A stretch of DNA of 64,000 nt from an uncultured Paracoccaceae bacterium (GTDB lineage: Bacteria > Pseudomonadota > Alphaproteobacteria > Rhodobacterales > Rhodobacteraceae), in assembly GCA_947492825.1 (NCBI GenBank), contig CANLNT010000001.1:2046001-2110000 (forward strand). The letters run 5' to 3'. Shown here piece by piece: positions 16,645-25,004 of the stretch. The notes beneath the pieces are model-generated. The model was given only the letters and a program-made list of their open reading frames with translations, had not been told where the DNA came from and made no database searches. Position 1 is the first letter of the stretch, and every line of letters starts with the position of its first letter. The position numbers were made by a program, and so were the translations under genes.

Positions 16645-17162
16645 CCCCTCGCGCTTTCTCGCCCGATGAAATTTCCGCTCTGGCGTCTTTGTGGCACGAC
16701 GGCTGGCACGAGGCGCATGCCGCCCATGTACCGGCAGAGCTGACGGCACAGCGGACCCGCGAGAGTTTCGTGCAGCGGTTGCCAGATATGGCGGATCGCA
16801 CGCGGGTCATTGGACCAATGGGTGCGCCGCTCGGATTGTGTGCGATTGAGGGTGCGGAGTTGGATCAGCTGTTTGTCGCCCGCGCCGGTCGGGGCACCGG
16901 GATCGCAGCTACGCTGCTGCAAGATGGCGTGAACCGGTTGGCAGCAAACGGCGTGCGGCGCGCGCATCTTTATTGCCTTGTGGGCAATGATCCAGCGGCC
17001 CGATTCTATGCGCGGCAGGGTTGGGAAGACATGGGGCAGGAATTGATGGGGCCGCCAGCGACCGAAACACCGTTCGCGTTGCGCTGCATCCGATTCGAGA
17101 AGTCCTTGGACGGTCCTACCTCGCAGGACCAATCACCCTCTGGTTGCAACCCGACAATTTGA
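16641..17162 (+). CDS. GNAT family N-acetyltransferase
   Basis: 173 residues with a compact GNAT domain: LDQLFVARAGRGTGIAATLLQDG is the acetyl-CoA-binding motif A, and NDPAARFYARQGWEDMG is motif B. The substrate is unknown. The start overlaps the upstream membrane-protein stop (ATGA). The last 15 or so residues (SQDQSPSGCNPTI) look unlike the family and overlie a small hairpin (GGTCCT/AGGACC at 17112-17130). Confidence 0.85.
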   Translation: MTPRAFSPDEISALASLWHDGWHEAHAAHVPAELTAQRTRESFVQRLPDMADRTRVIGPMGAPLGLCAIEGAELDQLFVARAGRGTGIAATLLQDGVNRLAANGVRRAHLYCLVGNDPAARFYARQGWEDMGQELMGPPATETPFALRCIRFEKSLDGPTSQDQSPSGCNPTI

Positions 17163-17252
17163 CCCCCCCAAAATAGCGGGGTTGCGATTCATGCCTCGTT
17201 AACCACTTCGCCTCTAACTTAATTCAAGCAACAGGACGAGGACGAGGTTAAC

Positions 17253-18386
17253 GTGGCGCCAGAGACTTCCGCTCACCCCACCCTCACCCCCCCCCAGGAG
17301 GACGATGGCATAGACCGTCTTCGCCTGTTGCGCTCACGCCGTGTTGGTCCTGCGACCTTTCGCAGACTGATCGCCGAACATGGCACCGCCCGGGCCGCAC
17401 TTGCTGCCCTGCCGGAGGTCGCAAAAGCGGCCGGCGTGACCAATTATCGGGTCTGCCCCACCGGGGTTGTGACCGCTGAACTGAACGCAGGCCGCGCTGC
17501 AGGTGCGCGGCTGATCCACGATACCGACCCGGCCTATCCGCCTGCGTTGCGCCAGATTGACGACCGACCGCCGCTGCTGTGGTGTCTGGGTGATCTCTCC
17601 CTCATGACCCGGCCCATGGTGGCGTTGGTCGGGGCGCGCAATGCCTCTTCGCTTGGGACACGCATGACCAAGCAACTCGCGGGTGAATTGGCCGAGGCAG
17701 GGTTTGTCGTGGTTTCCGGCCTCGCCCGTGGGGTTGATGCGGCTGCACACACAGCCGCGTTGACCGGCGGCACCATTGCCGTCCAGGCGGGCGGGGTCGA
17801 TGTCATTTACCCAGCAGAGAACACCGCATTGGCCCATGATCTGGCCCAATCCGGCCTGCGCCTGTCGGAAATGCCGATGGGTCTGCAACCGCAAGCGCGC
17901 CACTTCCCAGCCCGCAACCGTATCATTGCGGGCCTGTCCAGCGCCGTTGTCGTGGTCGAGGCTGCCGCGAAATCCGGCAGCCTGATCACCGCGCGCAACG
18001 CGCTGGACATGCACCGCGACGTGCTGGCCGTCCCCGGCCACCCGTTTGATGCCCGTGCTGCGGGGTGCAACATGTTGATCCGCGATGGCGCGCTGCTTGT
18101 CCGGTCCGCCGTCGACGTGATCGAGGCCCTGGGCACAGCCCCCGCTGCAGACACCGTGGCCCCTGAACTGCCGCTGGACCCGCCCAAACCCGCCAAGCCC
18201 CTGCGCGAGGTGGCCGCATTGCACGATCAGATCCTCGCCCGCCTCGGCCCTTCGCCCATGGCAGAGGATCAGCTGATCCGCGATCTGGCGGTAGGTTCAA
18301 CCCAGGTTTCGCCGGCGCTGGTCGATCTGGAACTGCAAGGCAAGATCGCGCGACAGGCTGGTGGCCTTTTGGCGCGCGTCAGCTGA
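17253..18386 (+). CDS. dprA: DNA processing protein DprA
   Basis: 377 residues. DprA loads RecA on incoming single-stranded DNA during natural transformation and, in Rhodobacter relatives, gene-transfer-agent uptake. Visible parts are an N-terminal SAM/HhH-like domain (LLRSRRVGPATFRRLIAEHG), the extended Rossmann core VALVGARNASSLG ... GGVDVIYPAEN ... NRIIAGLSSAVVVVEAAAKSGSLITA, and a C-terminal winged-helix domain. The start is a GTG at 17253 with GAGG 7-8 bases upstream. A run of nine C residues lies at 17287-17295, a few codons after the start. The upstream region carries TTAACC and GTTAAC elements reminiscent of CtrA half-sites. Confidence 0.95.
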   Translation: MAPETSAHPTLTPPQEDDGIDRLRLLRSRRVGPATFRRLIAEHGTARAALAALPEVAKAAGVTNYRVCPTGVVTAELNAGRAAGARLIHDTDPAYPPALRQIDDRPPLLWCLGDLSLMTRPMVALVGARNASSLGTRMTKQLAGELAEAGFVVVSGLARGVDAAAHTAALTGGTIAVQAGGVDVIYPAENTALAHDLAQSGLRLSEMPMGLQPQARHFPARNRIIAGLSSAVVVVEAAAKSGSLITARNALDMHRDVLAVPGHPFDARAAGCNMLIRDGALLVRSAVDVIEALGTAPAADTVAPELPLDPPKPAKPLREVAALHDQILARLGPSPMAEDQLIRDLAVGSTQVSPALVDLELQGKIARQAGGLLARVS

Positions 18387-18488
18387 CCCACCCCATCCAA
18401 AGGTTTTCAATCCTGCGCCCAAGGTGCAATTTTTCCCCGCGTATTCCTGTCGCTGATCAGGTTTCTGACAGATGGTGAAATGCCTCCA

Positions 18489-18518
18489 TTGACAAGTCCG
18501 CAACCGACCCCACATGTT
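18489..18518 (+). promoter_or_regulatory. Candidate sigma-70 promoter of topA
   Basis: A perfect -35 hexamer TTGACA at 18489-18494 is followed after 17-18 bp by a weak -10 (ACATGT or CATGTT). It lies about 45 bp before the topA ATG. The -10 match is poor, so this is a suggestion only. Confidence 0.4.
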
Positions 18519-18558
18519 GCGCGGCCTAAGACCGCCCTGCTTCTAACGAAAGATTCTC

Positions 18559-21150
18559 ATGCCCGTTGTCGTCGTCGAATCCCCAGCTAAGGCTAAGACA
18601 ATAAACAAATATTTGGGGTCCGACTACACCGTTTTGGCGTCCTACGGACACGTCCGAGACCTGCCGCCCAAGGACGGATCGGTCCAGCCTGACGACGATT
18701 TTGCGATGACCTGGCAGGTGGCAAGCGACAGCAAAAAGCACATCAAGGCGATTGTTGACGCGCTCAAGGATGACCCTGAACTAATCCTCGCCACCGACCC
18801 TGACCGCGAGGGCGAGGCAATCAGCTGGCACCTGTGGGAAGAGCTGTCAAACAAGCGCGGGCTGAAGATCACCAAGGCTGATCGCGTGGTGTTCAACGCG
18901 ATCACCAAGTCCGCCGTAACCGAGGCGATGAAGAACCCGCGCGAGGTCGATCAGCCATTGGTCGATGCCTATCTGGCGCGCCGCGCGCTGGATTATCTGG
19001 TGGGGTTCAACCTGTCGCCGGTGCTGTGGCGCAAATTGCCAGGCTCACGCTCTGCCGGTCGGGTGCAATCCGTCACCCTGCGCCTGATTGTCGAGCGCGA
19101 GATGGAGATCGAGGCATTTCGCGCGCAGGAATACTGGTCGGTCAAGGCGCAGCTGACCTCTGCGCGGGGGCAAGCGTTTGAGGCGCGGTTGACCGTGCTG
19201 GCGGGCAACAAGCTGGACAAGTTCAGCCTTGAAAACGCCACGCAGGCCGAGATGGCCGTGCAAGCGATCAACAGCCGCGATCTGACCGTGCAGCGGGTCG
19301 AAGCCAAACCCGGCACGCGCAACCCCAGCCCACCCTTCATGACATCGACCCTGCAGCAAGAGGCCAGCCGCAAGTTCGGCTTTGGCGCGCGCCAGACGAT
19401 GAGCGTCGCCCAGCGGCTTTATGAGGCTGGGCTGATCACCTACATGCGGACCGACGGCATCGACATGGCGCCAGAAGCGGTCACAGCCTCGCGCAATGCG
19501 ATCGCAGCGCGGTATGGCGCGGATTACGTCCCGGGAGAGGCGCGGGTATACAAAAACAAGGCCAAGAACGCGCAAGAGGCGCACGAATGTGTGCGCCCCA
19601 CGGATATGTCCGTCAGCGCCGACGAGGCCAAGATTGCCGATGCCGACCAGCGCAAGCTTTATGATCTGATCTGGAAGCGGACGCTGGCCAGCCAGATGTC
19701 AGCGGCCCGATTGGAACGCACAACAGCAGATATCGGCAGCGCGGATGGTCAGGTGATGCTGCGCGCCACCGGTCAGGTGATGCTGTTCGACGGCTTCCTG
19801 CGCGTCTATGAAGAAGGCCGCGACGATGATGTGGTCGATGACGACGACAAGCGCCTGCCGCAACTCGCCGAAGGCGAGAAGGCCGACAAGAAAAGCGTCA
19901 CACCAGAGCAGCATTTCACCCAGCCCCCGCCCCGCTATACCGAGGCGACGCTGGTCAAGAAGATGGAAGAATTGGGCATTGGCCGCCCGTCTACCTATGC
20001 CAGCATTGTCACGACAATTCAGGACCGTGGCTATGTGGAAAAGGAAAAGAACCGCCTGATCCCGCAGGACAAGGGCCGGTTGGTCACCGTCTTTCTGATC
20101 AACTATTTCCGCAAATATGTAGGCTACGACTTTACCGCGGGGCTGGAGGATCAGCTTGATCAGGTCAGCGCAGGTGATGCGGATTACAAACGCGTGCTGC
20201 ATAACTTCTGGTCCGATTTCTCAGCCGCGATTGCGGAAACCGCTGATCTGCGGATCGGTGAAGTTCTCGACAAGATCAACGAGGTGCTGGAGCCGCATCT
20301 GTTCCCGCCCACCGAGGACGGCAGCGATCCGCGCCTTTGCCCCAATTGTGGTGCCGGGCGGTTGTCGATGCGCACCGCACGCTCTGGCGGGGCATTTATC
20401 GGCTGCTCGAACTACCCCGAGTGTCGTTATACCCGGCCCTTCGGCCCGCCTGATCCTGATGCCGAAGCCTCTGCCATTCCGCCTGAGGGAAAGCTATTGG
20501 GCACGGATGCGGGCGACAACATCCGCGTCTTCAAGGGCCGCTTTGGGCCATATGTTCAGCGCGGCGAGGTGACCGAGGACAACAAGAAGCCGCCCCGCAC
20601 CGGTGTGCCAGAGGCTTGGGATCCGACAGAGATTGGTCTTGACGAGGCGCTGCGTCTGCTGGAACTTCCGCGCCTCATCGGCACTCATCCCGAGGACGGT
20701 GTGAATGTTTGGGCCAACCTTGGTCGCTACGGTCCTTATCTGAAGCACGCGGAAAGCACGTCTTTCAAAGGTGGCACCAACGCCAACCTGCCCGCAGTCG
20801 AGGATGTCTGGACCGTCGGTATGAACCACGCTGTGCAGTTGTTGGCCGAAAAGGTCGCCAGCCGGGGTGGTCGCGGCCGTGCTGCGAAACCGATCCGCGA
20901 TTTGGGCGAACACCCCGAAGCGGGCGGCGCTGTGGCAATCTATGACGGCAAGTACGGGCCCTATGTGAAGTGGGAAAAGATCAACGCCACGATCCCCGAT
21001 ACGGTGGAACACGCTGACCTGACGATGGCGCAGGCCGTTGACCTAATCGCGGAACGTGCCGCCAAAACCGGCAAGAAGGTCGCCAAGAAAAAGGCCCCTG
21101 CCAAAAAGAAAGCCGCGCCCAAGAAAAAGGCTGCGGCCAAGAAAGCCTGA
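18559..21150 (+). CDS. topA: DNA topoisomerase I
   Basis: 863-residue type IA topoisomerase that relaxes negative supercoils. The TOPRIM domain opens with VVVVESPAKAKTI (Glu7), with acidic residues D80, D82 and E84 in ATDPDREGEA. The active-site tyrosine is Y295 in GLITYMRTDG. After residue 590 comes a four-cysteine zinc ribbon (CPNCGAGRLSM ... GCSNYPECRY), then repeated topoisomerase C-terminal domains (two FKGRFGPYV-like units and a GRYGPYLKH unit), and a lysine/alanine-rich tail. The basic tail, typical of alphaproteobacteria, likely adds DNA affinity. It ends directly against the convergent GFA gene. Confidence 0.98.
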   Translation: MPVVVVESPAKAKTINKYLGSDYTVLASYGHVRDLPPKDGSVQPDDDFAMTWQVASDSKKHIKAIVDALKDDPELILATDPDREGEAISWHLWEELSNKRGLKITKADRVVFNAITKSAVTEAMKNPREVDQPLVDAYLARRALDYLVGFNLSPVLWRKLPGSRSAGRVQSVTLRLIVEREMEIEAFRAQEYWSVKAQLTSARGQAFEARLTVLAGNKLDKFSLENATQAEMAVQAINSRDLTVQRVEAKPGTRNPSPPFMTSTLQQEASRKFGFGARQTMSVAQRLYEAGLITYMRTDGIDMAPEAVTASRNAIAARYGADYVPGEARVYKNKAKNAQEAHECVRPTDMSVSADEAKIADADQRKLYDLIWKRTLASQMSAARLERTTADIGSADGQVMLRATGQVMLFDGFLRVYEEGRDDDVVDDDDKRLPQLAEGEKADKKSVTPEQHFTQPPPRYTEATLVKKMEELGIGRPSTYASIVTTIQDRGYVEKEKNRLIPQDKGRLVTVFLINYFRKYVGYDFTAGLEDQLDQVSAGDADYKRVLHNFWSDFSAAIAETADLRIGEVLDKINEVLEPHLFPPTEDGSDPRLCPNCGAGRLSMRTARSGGAFIGCSNYPECRYTRPFGPPDPDAEASAIPPEGKLLGTDAGDNIRVFKGRFGPYVQRGEVTEDNKKPPRTGVPEAWDPTEIGLDEALRLLELPRLIGTHPEDGVNVWANLGRYGPYLKHAESTSFKGGTNANLPAVEDVWTVGMNHAVQLLAEKVASRGGRGRAAKPIRDLGEHPEAGGAVAIYDGKYGPYVKWEKINATIPDTVEHADLTMAQAVDLIAERAAKTGKKVAKKKAPAKKKAAPKKKAAAKKA

Positions 21151-21600
21151 TCAGCGGCCCATCTGGGCCGCGATAAACGGCTTGAGGCAGGCGATGTTGC
21201 TGCGCAGCGCGCCTTCGTATTTAGGCAGATCGTCGGCCACATCGTCCACGCGCGACTTGTAATAGACGTGTTGCAAGGGGATCAGCCGGTCTTCGACCCC
21301 GTCCAACACGCGCGCCGGGATCAGGGCCAGGTTGATCCCCGGCAGATAATTCAACTGCGCCAGCACCGGGTCACCACACTTCTTGCAGGTACCCCGCCTG
21401 ACCGCAAAACGCGCCTTGTGACGCTTAAAGGCAATCATGTCCCAGTTGGCATCACTGACATGTGCCCAAGGTGATATCGTGAAATCTGAATAGGCCCGCC
21501 GGTAAACGGTCTGGCAGATGCCGCAATGACAGAACATCCGGTGGCGCGGGGCCTGCGCCAGCGTCAATGTCACGTCTCCACATGAACATTGCCCGTTCAT
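21151..21600 (-). CDS. GFA/CENP-V family zinc protein
   Basis: 149 residues with the GFA fold: CxC (GQCSCGDV), CHCGIC and CKKCGDP cysteine groups bind two zinc ions. The family is named after glutathione-dependent formaldehyde-activating enzyme, but most members have unknown function and formaldehyde activation is disputed. Its stop codon is adjacent to the topA stop, with no gap between the two convergent genes, so any terminators must lie within coding sequence. Confidence 0.88.
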   Translation of the reverse strand: MNGQCSCGDVTLTLAQAPRHRMFCHCGICQTVYRRAYSDFTISPWAHVSDANWDMIAFKRHKARFAVRRGTCKKCGDPVLAQLNYLPGINLALIPARVLDGVEDRLIPLQHVYYKSRVDDVADDLPKYEGALRSNIACLKPFIAAQMGR

Positions 21601-21675
21601 CGCAGCCGTCTCCTTTCACGGTCTGGATTAGGCCGCGCGGGCCAACAAAAATCAAGCAGGGTATCTATCGTGACC

Positions 21676-21692
21676 TTGCTGCAACGCAGCAA
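21676..21692. promoter_or_regulatory. Palindrome resembling a PhaR operator
   Basis: TTGCTGCAACGCAGCAA is a perfect inverted repeat (7-bp arms, 3-base centre) 63 bp upstream of the scoA ATG. The core CTGC-N3-GCAG fits what I recall as the PhaR recognition pattern in Rhodobacter and Paracoccus. scoAB function in acetoacetate metabolism, which connects to polyhydroxybutyrate, so this regulator is a sensible candidate. Confidence 0.55.
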
Positions 21693-21755
21693 CCAGATTG
21701 ACTTCCCATGGGTCATTGGTCACTTATCGTCAAAAGCATGATGAGGGGTTAAGCC

Positions 21756-22472
21756 ATGAAAAAGATTTACCCGGACGCCGCCACGGCCCTTGATGGGCTT
21801 TTGCATGACGGCATGTTTATCGCGGCGGGTGGCTTTGGCCTGTGTGGCATTCCCGAACTGCTGCTGGCCGCGATCAAGGACGCCGGCACCAAGGACCTGA
21901 CCTTTGCCTCGAACAATGCAGGGGTGGACGATTTTGGCATCGGCATTTTGCTGCAGACCCGCCAGGTCAAAAAGATGATCAGCTCTTACGTGGGTGAAAA
22001 CGCGGAATTCATGCGCCAATATCTGTCGGGCGAGCTTGAGCTGGAATTCAACCCCCAGGGCACCCTGGCCGAACGGATGCGCGCGGGCGGTTGCGGCATC
22101 CCCGGTTTTTACACCAAGACCGGCGTTGGCACGGTGATTGCCGAGGGCAAGGAGCACAAGGACTTTCCCACCGGCAAGGACGGCGCGCCCGAAACCTATA
22201 TCATGGAAGAAGGGCTTTTTGCTGATCTGGCGATTGTGAAGGCCTGGAAGGCGGATGAAAGCGGCAATTTGATTTTCCGCAAGACTGCGCGCAACTTCAA
22301 CCCGCCTGCGGCCATGTGTGGACGCACCTGTGTTGTGGAGGTTGAAGAGATCGTCCCGATGGGCAGCCTTGACCCCGACAACATCCACCTGCCCGGCATC
22401 TACGTGCACCGGATCATTCAAGGGCAGCACGAGAAACGGATTGAGCAGCGCACCGTGAGGGAGAAGGCATAA
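21756..22472 (+). CDS. scoA: 3-oxoacid CoA-transferase subunit A
   Basis: 238 residues, alpha subunit of the succinyl-CoA:3-ketoacid (or acetate) CoA-transferase. It transfers CoA from succinyl-CoA to acetoacetate so that ketone bodies and polyhydroxybutyrate breakdown products enter central metabolism. The opening GLLHDGMFIAAGGFGLCGIPE is the CoA-binding glycine motif, and GAGGCGIPGFY-like residues (RAGGCGIPGFYTKTG) follow at about 108-122. GAGGGG precedes the ATG. The gene overlaps scoB by one base (TAATG), supporting a heteromeric product. Confidence 0.95.
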   Translation: MKKIYPDAATALDGLLHDGMFIAAGGFGLCGIPELLLAAIKDAGTKDLTFASNNAGVDDFGIGILLQTRQVKKMISSYVGENAEFMRQYLSGELELEFNPQGTLAERMRAGGCGIPGFYTKTGVGTVIAEGKEHKDFPTGKDGAPETYIMEEGLFADLAIVKAWKADESGNLIFRKTARNFNPPAAMCGRTCVVEVEEIVPMGSLDPDNIHLPGIYVHRIIQGQHEKRIEQRTVREKA

Positions 22473-23092
22473 TGTGGGACCGCAACCAGATGGCCGAACG
22501 GGCCGCGCAGGAACTTGAAGACGGTATGTATGTGAACCTTGGTATCGGTATCCCGACGCTGGTGGCCAACTACGTGGGCGACAAGGACATCACGCTGCAA
22601 TCGGAAAACGGCATGTTGGGCATGGGCCCCTTCCCGTTTGAAGGCGAAGAAGACCCCGACCTGATCAACGCAGGCAAGCAGACGATCACCGAATTGCGCC
22701 GCACATCCTATTTCGACAGCGCCACCAGCTTTGGCATGATCCGCGGCGGCAAGATCGCAGCCGCAGTTCTGGGCGCGATGGAGGTGGCCGAAAACGGCGA
22801 CCTTGCCAACTGGATGATCCCCGGCAAGCTGGTCAAGGGCATGGGCGGTGCGATGGATCTGGTCGCAGGCGTGGGCCGCGTGATCGTGGTGATGGACCAC
22901 ACCAACAAGCATGGTGACAGCAAACTGCTGAAAGAATGCACCCTGCCGCTGACCGGTCAGGGTGTCGTTGACCGCATCATCACAAACCTTGGTGTGCTGG
23001 ACGTTGTCCCCGGTGGCCTGAAGATCATCGAGACCGCAACCGGCGTGACCGAAGACGAACTGCGCGCCGCAACAGACGCCACAATTGTCTGA
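22472..23092 (+). CDS. scoB: 3-oxoacid CoA-transferase subunit B
   Basis: 206 residues, beta subunit. The active-site glutamate that forms the glutamyl-CoA intermediate is in SENGMLGMGPFP (E48). A conserved glycine-rich segment GGAMDLVAGVGRVIVVMDHTNK follows. Together with scoA it forms the CoA-transferase in the cytosol. Its end overlaps the TTG start of the thioesterase gene by 8 bp. Confidence 0.95.
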   Translation: MWDRNQMAERAAQELEDGMYVNLGIGIPTLVANYVGDKDITLQSENGMLGMGPFPFEGEEDPDLINAGKQTITELRRTSYFDSATSFGMIRGGKIAAAVLGAMEVAENGDLANWMIPGKLVKGMGGAMDLVAGVGRVIVVMDHTNKHGDSKLLKECTLPLTGQGVVDRIITNLGVLDVVPGGLKIIETATGVTEDELRAATDATIV

Positions 23093-23492
23093 TCTGGCCC
23101 AAGCAGCACCAGAGGGCACGCTGACTCTGCAGACGGTCGCCATGCCCGCCGATACCAATTCCGGTGGCGATATCTTTGGCGGCTGGGTCGTCAGCCAGAT
23201 GGACCTTGCCGCCGGGATCACCGCACAACAGCGCGCACAGGGCCGCGCGGCCACCGTCGCGATCGAGGCGTTGCGATTTCATGCGCCGGTGCTCGTTGGT
23301 GACCTCTTTTCGGTCTACACGCAGATCCAACGCACCGGGCGCACATCCGTCACCATGCATGTGGAGGCTTGGGTGCGCCGCCAGCGCACCGGTGAACAGT
23401 CAATGGTGACCGAGGGCGATTTCACCTTTGTGGCGATTGCCGAAAGCGGCGTGACCCGCCCCCTGCCTGCGGAGGCGGATGATGTCAGTTGA
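23085..23492 (+). CDS. Acyl-CoA thioesterase, YciA type (hotdog fold)
   Basis: 135 residues with the hotdog fold. PADTNSGGDIFGGWVVSQMD carries the catalytic aspartate and glycine-rich loop of YciA-like thioesterases, which hydrolyse short to long acyl-CoA. The only start that keeps the first strand (TLTLQTVAMPADTN) is a TTG at 23085 overlapping the scoB end; the next ATG at 23142 would truncate the domain. No convincing Shine-Dalgarno is seen, so reinitiation after scoB is likely. Tight packing with scoAB suggests acyl-CoA pool control. Confidence 0.88.
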   Translation: MSDLAQAAPEGTLTLQTVAMPADTNSGGDIFGGWVVSQMDLAAGITAQQRAQGRAATVAIEALRFHAPVLVGDLFSVYTQIQRTGRTSVTMHVEAWVRRQRTGEQSMVTEGDFTFVAIAESGVTRPLPAEADDVS

Positions 23493-23772
23493 AAAGATCA
23501 GACGCGAAGTGACCGACAACAAGGGGCGCTATGTGCTGGATCACGGCAACGGGATCAGTGAGTTGACCTATTCGATCCTGTCGGTCCAGACCGTGATTGC
23601 CGACCACACAGAAGTCGCTGCAGGCCACGAAGGTACTGGTGTCGGGCTGCAATTGCTGGAGGCTCTTCTTGCAGACGCCCGTGCGGAGGGGTTCAAGATC
23701 GTCCCGCTTTGCCCCTTTGTGAACGCCCAGCGCCGCAAACATCCCGATTGGGCGGACCTCTTTCGGGTGTAG
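23482..23772 (+). CDS. Small GNAT-type acetyltransferase (NATD1/YjdJ-like)
   Basis: 96 residues containing the minimal GNAT domain (LTYSILSVQTVIADHTEVAAGHEGTGVGLQLLEALL and the C-terminal CPFVNAQRRKHPDWADLF). The HxxHPxW-like end matches the NATD1/YjdJ group. No substrate is known. ATG 23482 is 6 bases after GGAGG, while ATG 23479 would be too near, so I choose 23482. It overlaps the thioesterase end by 11 bp and closes the scoAB transcript. Confidence 0.85.
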   Translation: MSVEKIRREVTDNKGRYVLDHGNGISELTYSILSVQTVIADHTEVAAGHEGTGVGLQLLEALLADARAEGFKIVPLCPFVNAQRRKHPDWADLFRV

Positions 23773-23785
23773 TGCCAGGTCTCAC

Positions 23786-23818
23786 CTTCTTCTGGCCAAA
23801 ATAATCCCCGCCGGAGGC
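23786..23818 (-). repeat. Dispersed Rhodobacterales-type intergenic repeat, copy A
   Basis: On the minus strand the 33-bp element reads CCTCCGGCGGGGAT, then a T-rich piece, then GGCCAGAAGAAG. Related copies occur at 41566-41594 and 54148-54181, always just after a minus-strand gene (here the lytic transglycosylase). Its GC-then-T layout may help to stop transcription. Confidence 0.7.
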
Positions 23819-23843
23819 TCCGCCAACGGCAAGGGGTACCGTG

Positions 23844-24653
23844 CTATGATCCGCTGACCGCAAAGACGCAGCCGTCGCTGACCAGCTCTGGTGGGGTCTT
23901 ACAAAGGCCCTTGGCCACATTGAAGGCGGCAAGCACCTTGGGCACATAGGCGCGGGTTTCGGGGTATGGCGGCACACCTGCGTGGTCACGCACGGCCCCC
24001 TCGCCCGCGTTATACCCGGCAAGCACAAGGATCGGGTCCCCGTCAAAGTGGCCCATCAGCCAAGATAAGTAGGCCACACCGCCCTTGATGTTCTGGCTGG
24101 GGTCGCTGGTGTCAGTCACGCCGAACCGTGCGGCGGTCGCGGGCATGAGTTGCATCAGCCCATGCGCGCCTGCACTGCTGGTGGCATCAGACTTGCCGGA
24201 ACTCTCAATCGCAATCAAAGCGAGCACCAGCGCAGGCGAAACATCGGTGCCCACCGTTTCGCGCAGGATATCCAACCCGTGGGCCTGTGCGATCTCTTGC
24301 AGGGTTTGTAGCCGTGGCGCGGGCACGCCTTTGCCGGCAGGGGCATCACCCATCGCAAGGATCGCCTGTTCCAGCCGCCCCGGTCCGCTGTCATCCAGAT
24401 CGGGCGAGACGTCTTGCCAGAACCATTCCAGCCCGGTCAACTGCGGCGCATCGGGCACTGCCGGTGCAGGTGCGACAGTGGCCGGTGCCGCTGATGGGTC
24501 CACCTGCACGGTGATCCGGCTGCCCGCATTGCCTGACGGCACGCCCACACGTTTAAAGGTAAAGTCCGGTTGTAGTCTTTCGCCCTCTGCAAACACCGGA
24601 TTCGCACATGCCATAAGGGCCAAAGCCCTAACACTTCGTTTCATCGCCTGCAT
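23844..24653 (-). CDS. Lytic transglycosylase, SLT domain
   Basis: About 269 residues. A signal peptide (MQAMKRSVRALALMACANPVFA) exports it to the periplasm. The C-terminal part has the SLT/lysozyme-like fold: catalytic Glu in ALIAIESSGKSDATSSAGAHGLMQLMP, and later AGYNAGEGAV, the two diagnostic motifs. The enzyme cuts the glycan strand of murein with 1,6-anhydro product. ATG 24653 is chosen because GAGG lies about 9 bases before it; ATG 24644 (MKRSVR) is also possible. It sits next to the Tad locus and might open the wall for the pilus, but general murein turnover is equally likely. Confidence 0.9.
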   Translation of the reverse strand: MQAMKRSVRALALMACANPVFAEGERLQPDFTFKRVGVPSGNAGSRITVQVDPSAAPATVAPAPAVPDAPQLTGLEWFWQDVSPDLDDSGPGRLEQAILAMGDAPAGKGVPAPRLQTLQEIAQAHGLDILRETVGTDVSPALVLALIAIESSGKSDATSSAGAHGLMQLMPATAARFGVTDTSDPSQNIKGGVAYLSWLMGHFDGDPILVLAGYNAGEGAVRDHAGVPPYPETRAYVPKVLAAFNVAKGLCKTPPELVSDGCVFAVSGS

Positions 24654-25004
24654 TTTGTTCCGCCTCAACGGTTTTTATTGCGCCCAACCTCGCAGATTCA
24701 GCAGGCGTAAACCACGTTTTGTGAAACAATGCGCCAAAATGGACCTTATTCGCAGCAAACCGGCAACGCCAAATGGCAGCGATTCAGATTTCGTTCATTT
24801 TTATATCATTATATTTCAGCTGCTTAGGTGATTTTCGCTGAAAAATCGCAGCCCCCGCAAAATTGCACGAAACCAGCCCAAATCATGCCCCAATCAAGGG
24901 GCTATATGTCCTCATCCAAGTCGGGGATCGAGCCACAAGAGGCCGGTTCGAGAAGATCCGCCGAGGTACACTGAAACGAGCGAATACCCTGAGGAGGGAA
25001 ACAC
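24654..25004. other. Intergenic control region before the Flp pilins
   Basis: This 351-base stretch has no convincing gene. The longest frame (30 codons from 24739) lacks a family match and a Shine-Dalgarno sequence. An A/T-rich segment at 24787-24826 and a small hairpin (GATTTT/AAAATC, 24830-24847) suggest promoters for the pilin mRNA. GAGGAGG at 24991-24997 is the ribosome binding site of the first pilin. Confidence 0.5.

Noticed and set aside
17112-17130. GGTCCT/AGGACC hairpin as a terminator of the tldD run
   Set aside because: It is only 6 bp, inside the coding end of the GNAT gene, and has no T run after it.
24739-24831. Possible 30-codon gene before the Flp pilins
   Set aside because: No Shine-Dalgarno, no homology that I recognise, and it lies in an A/T-rich promoter-like region.
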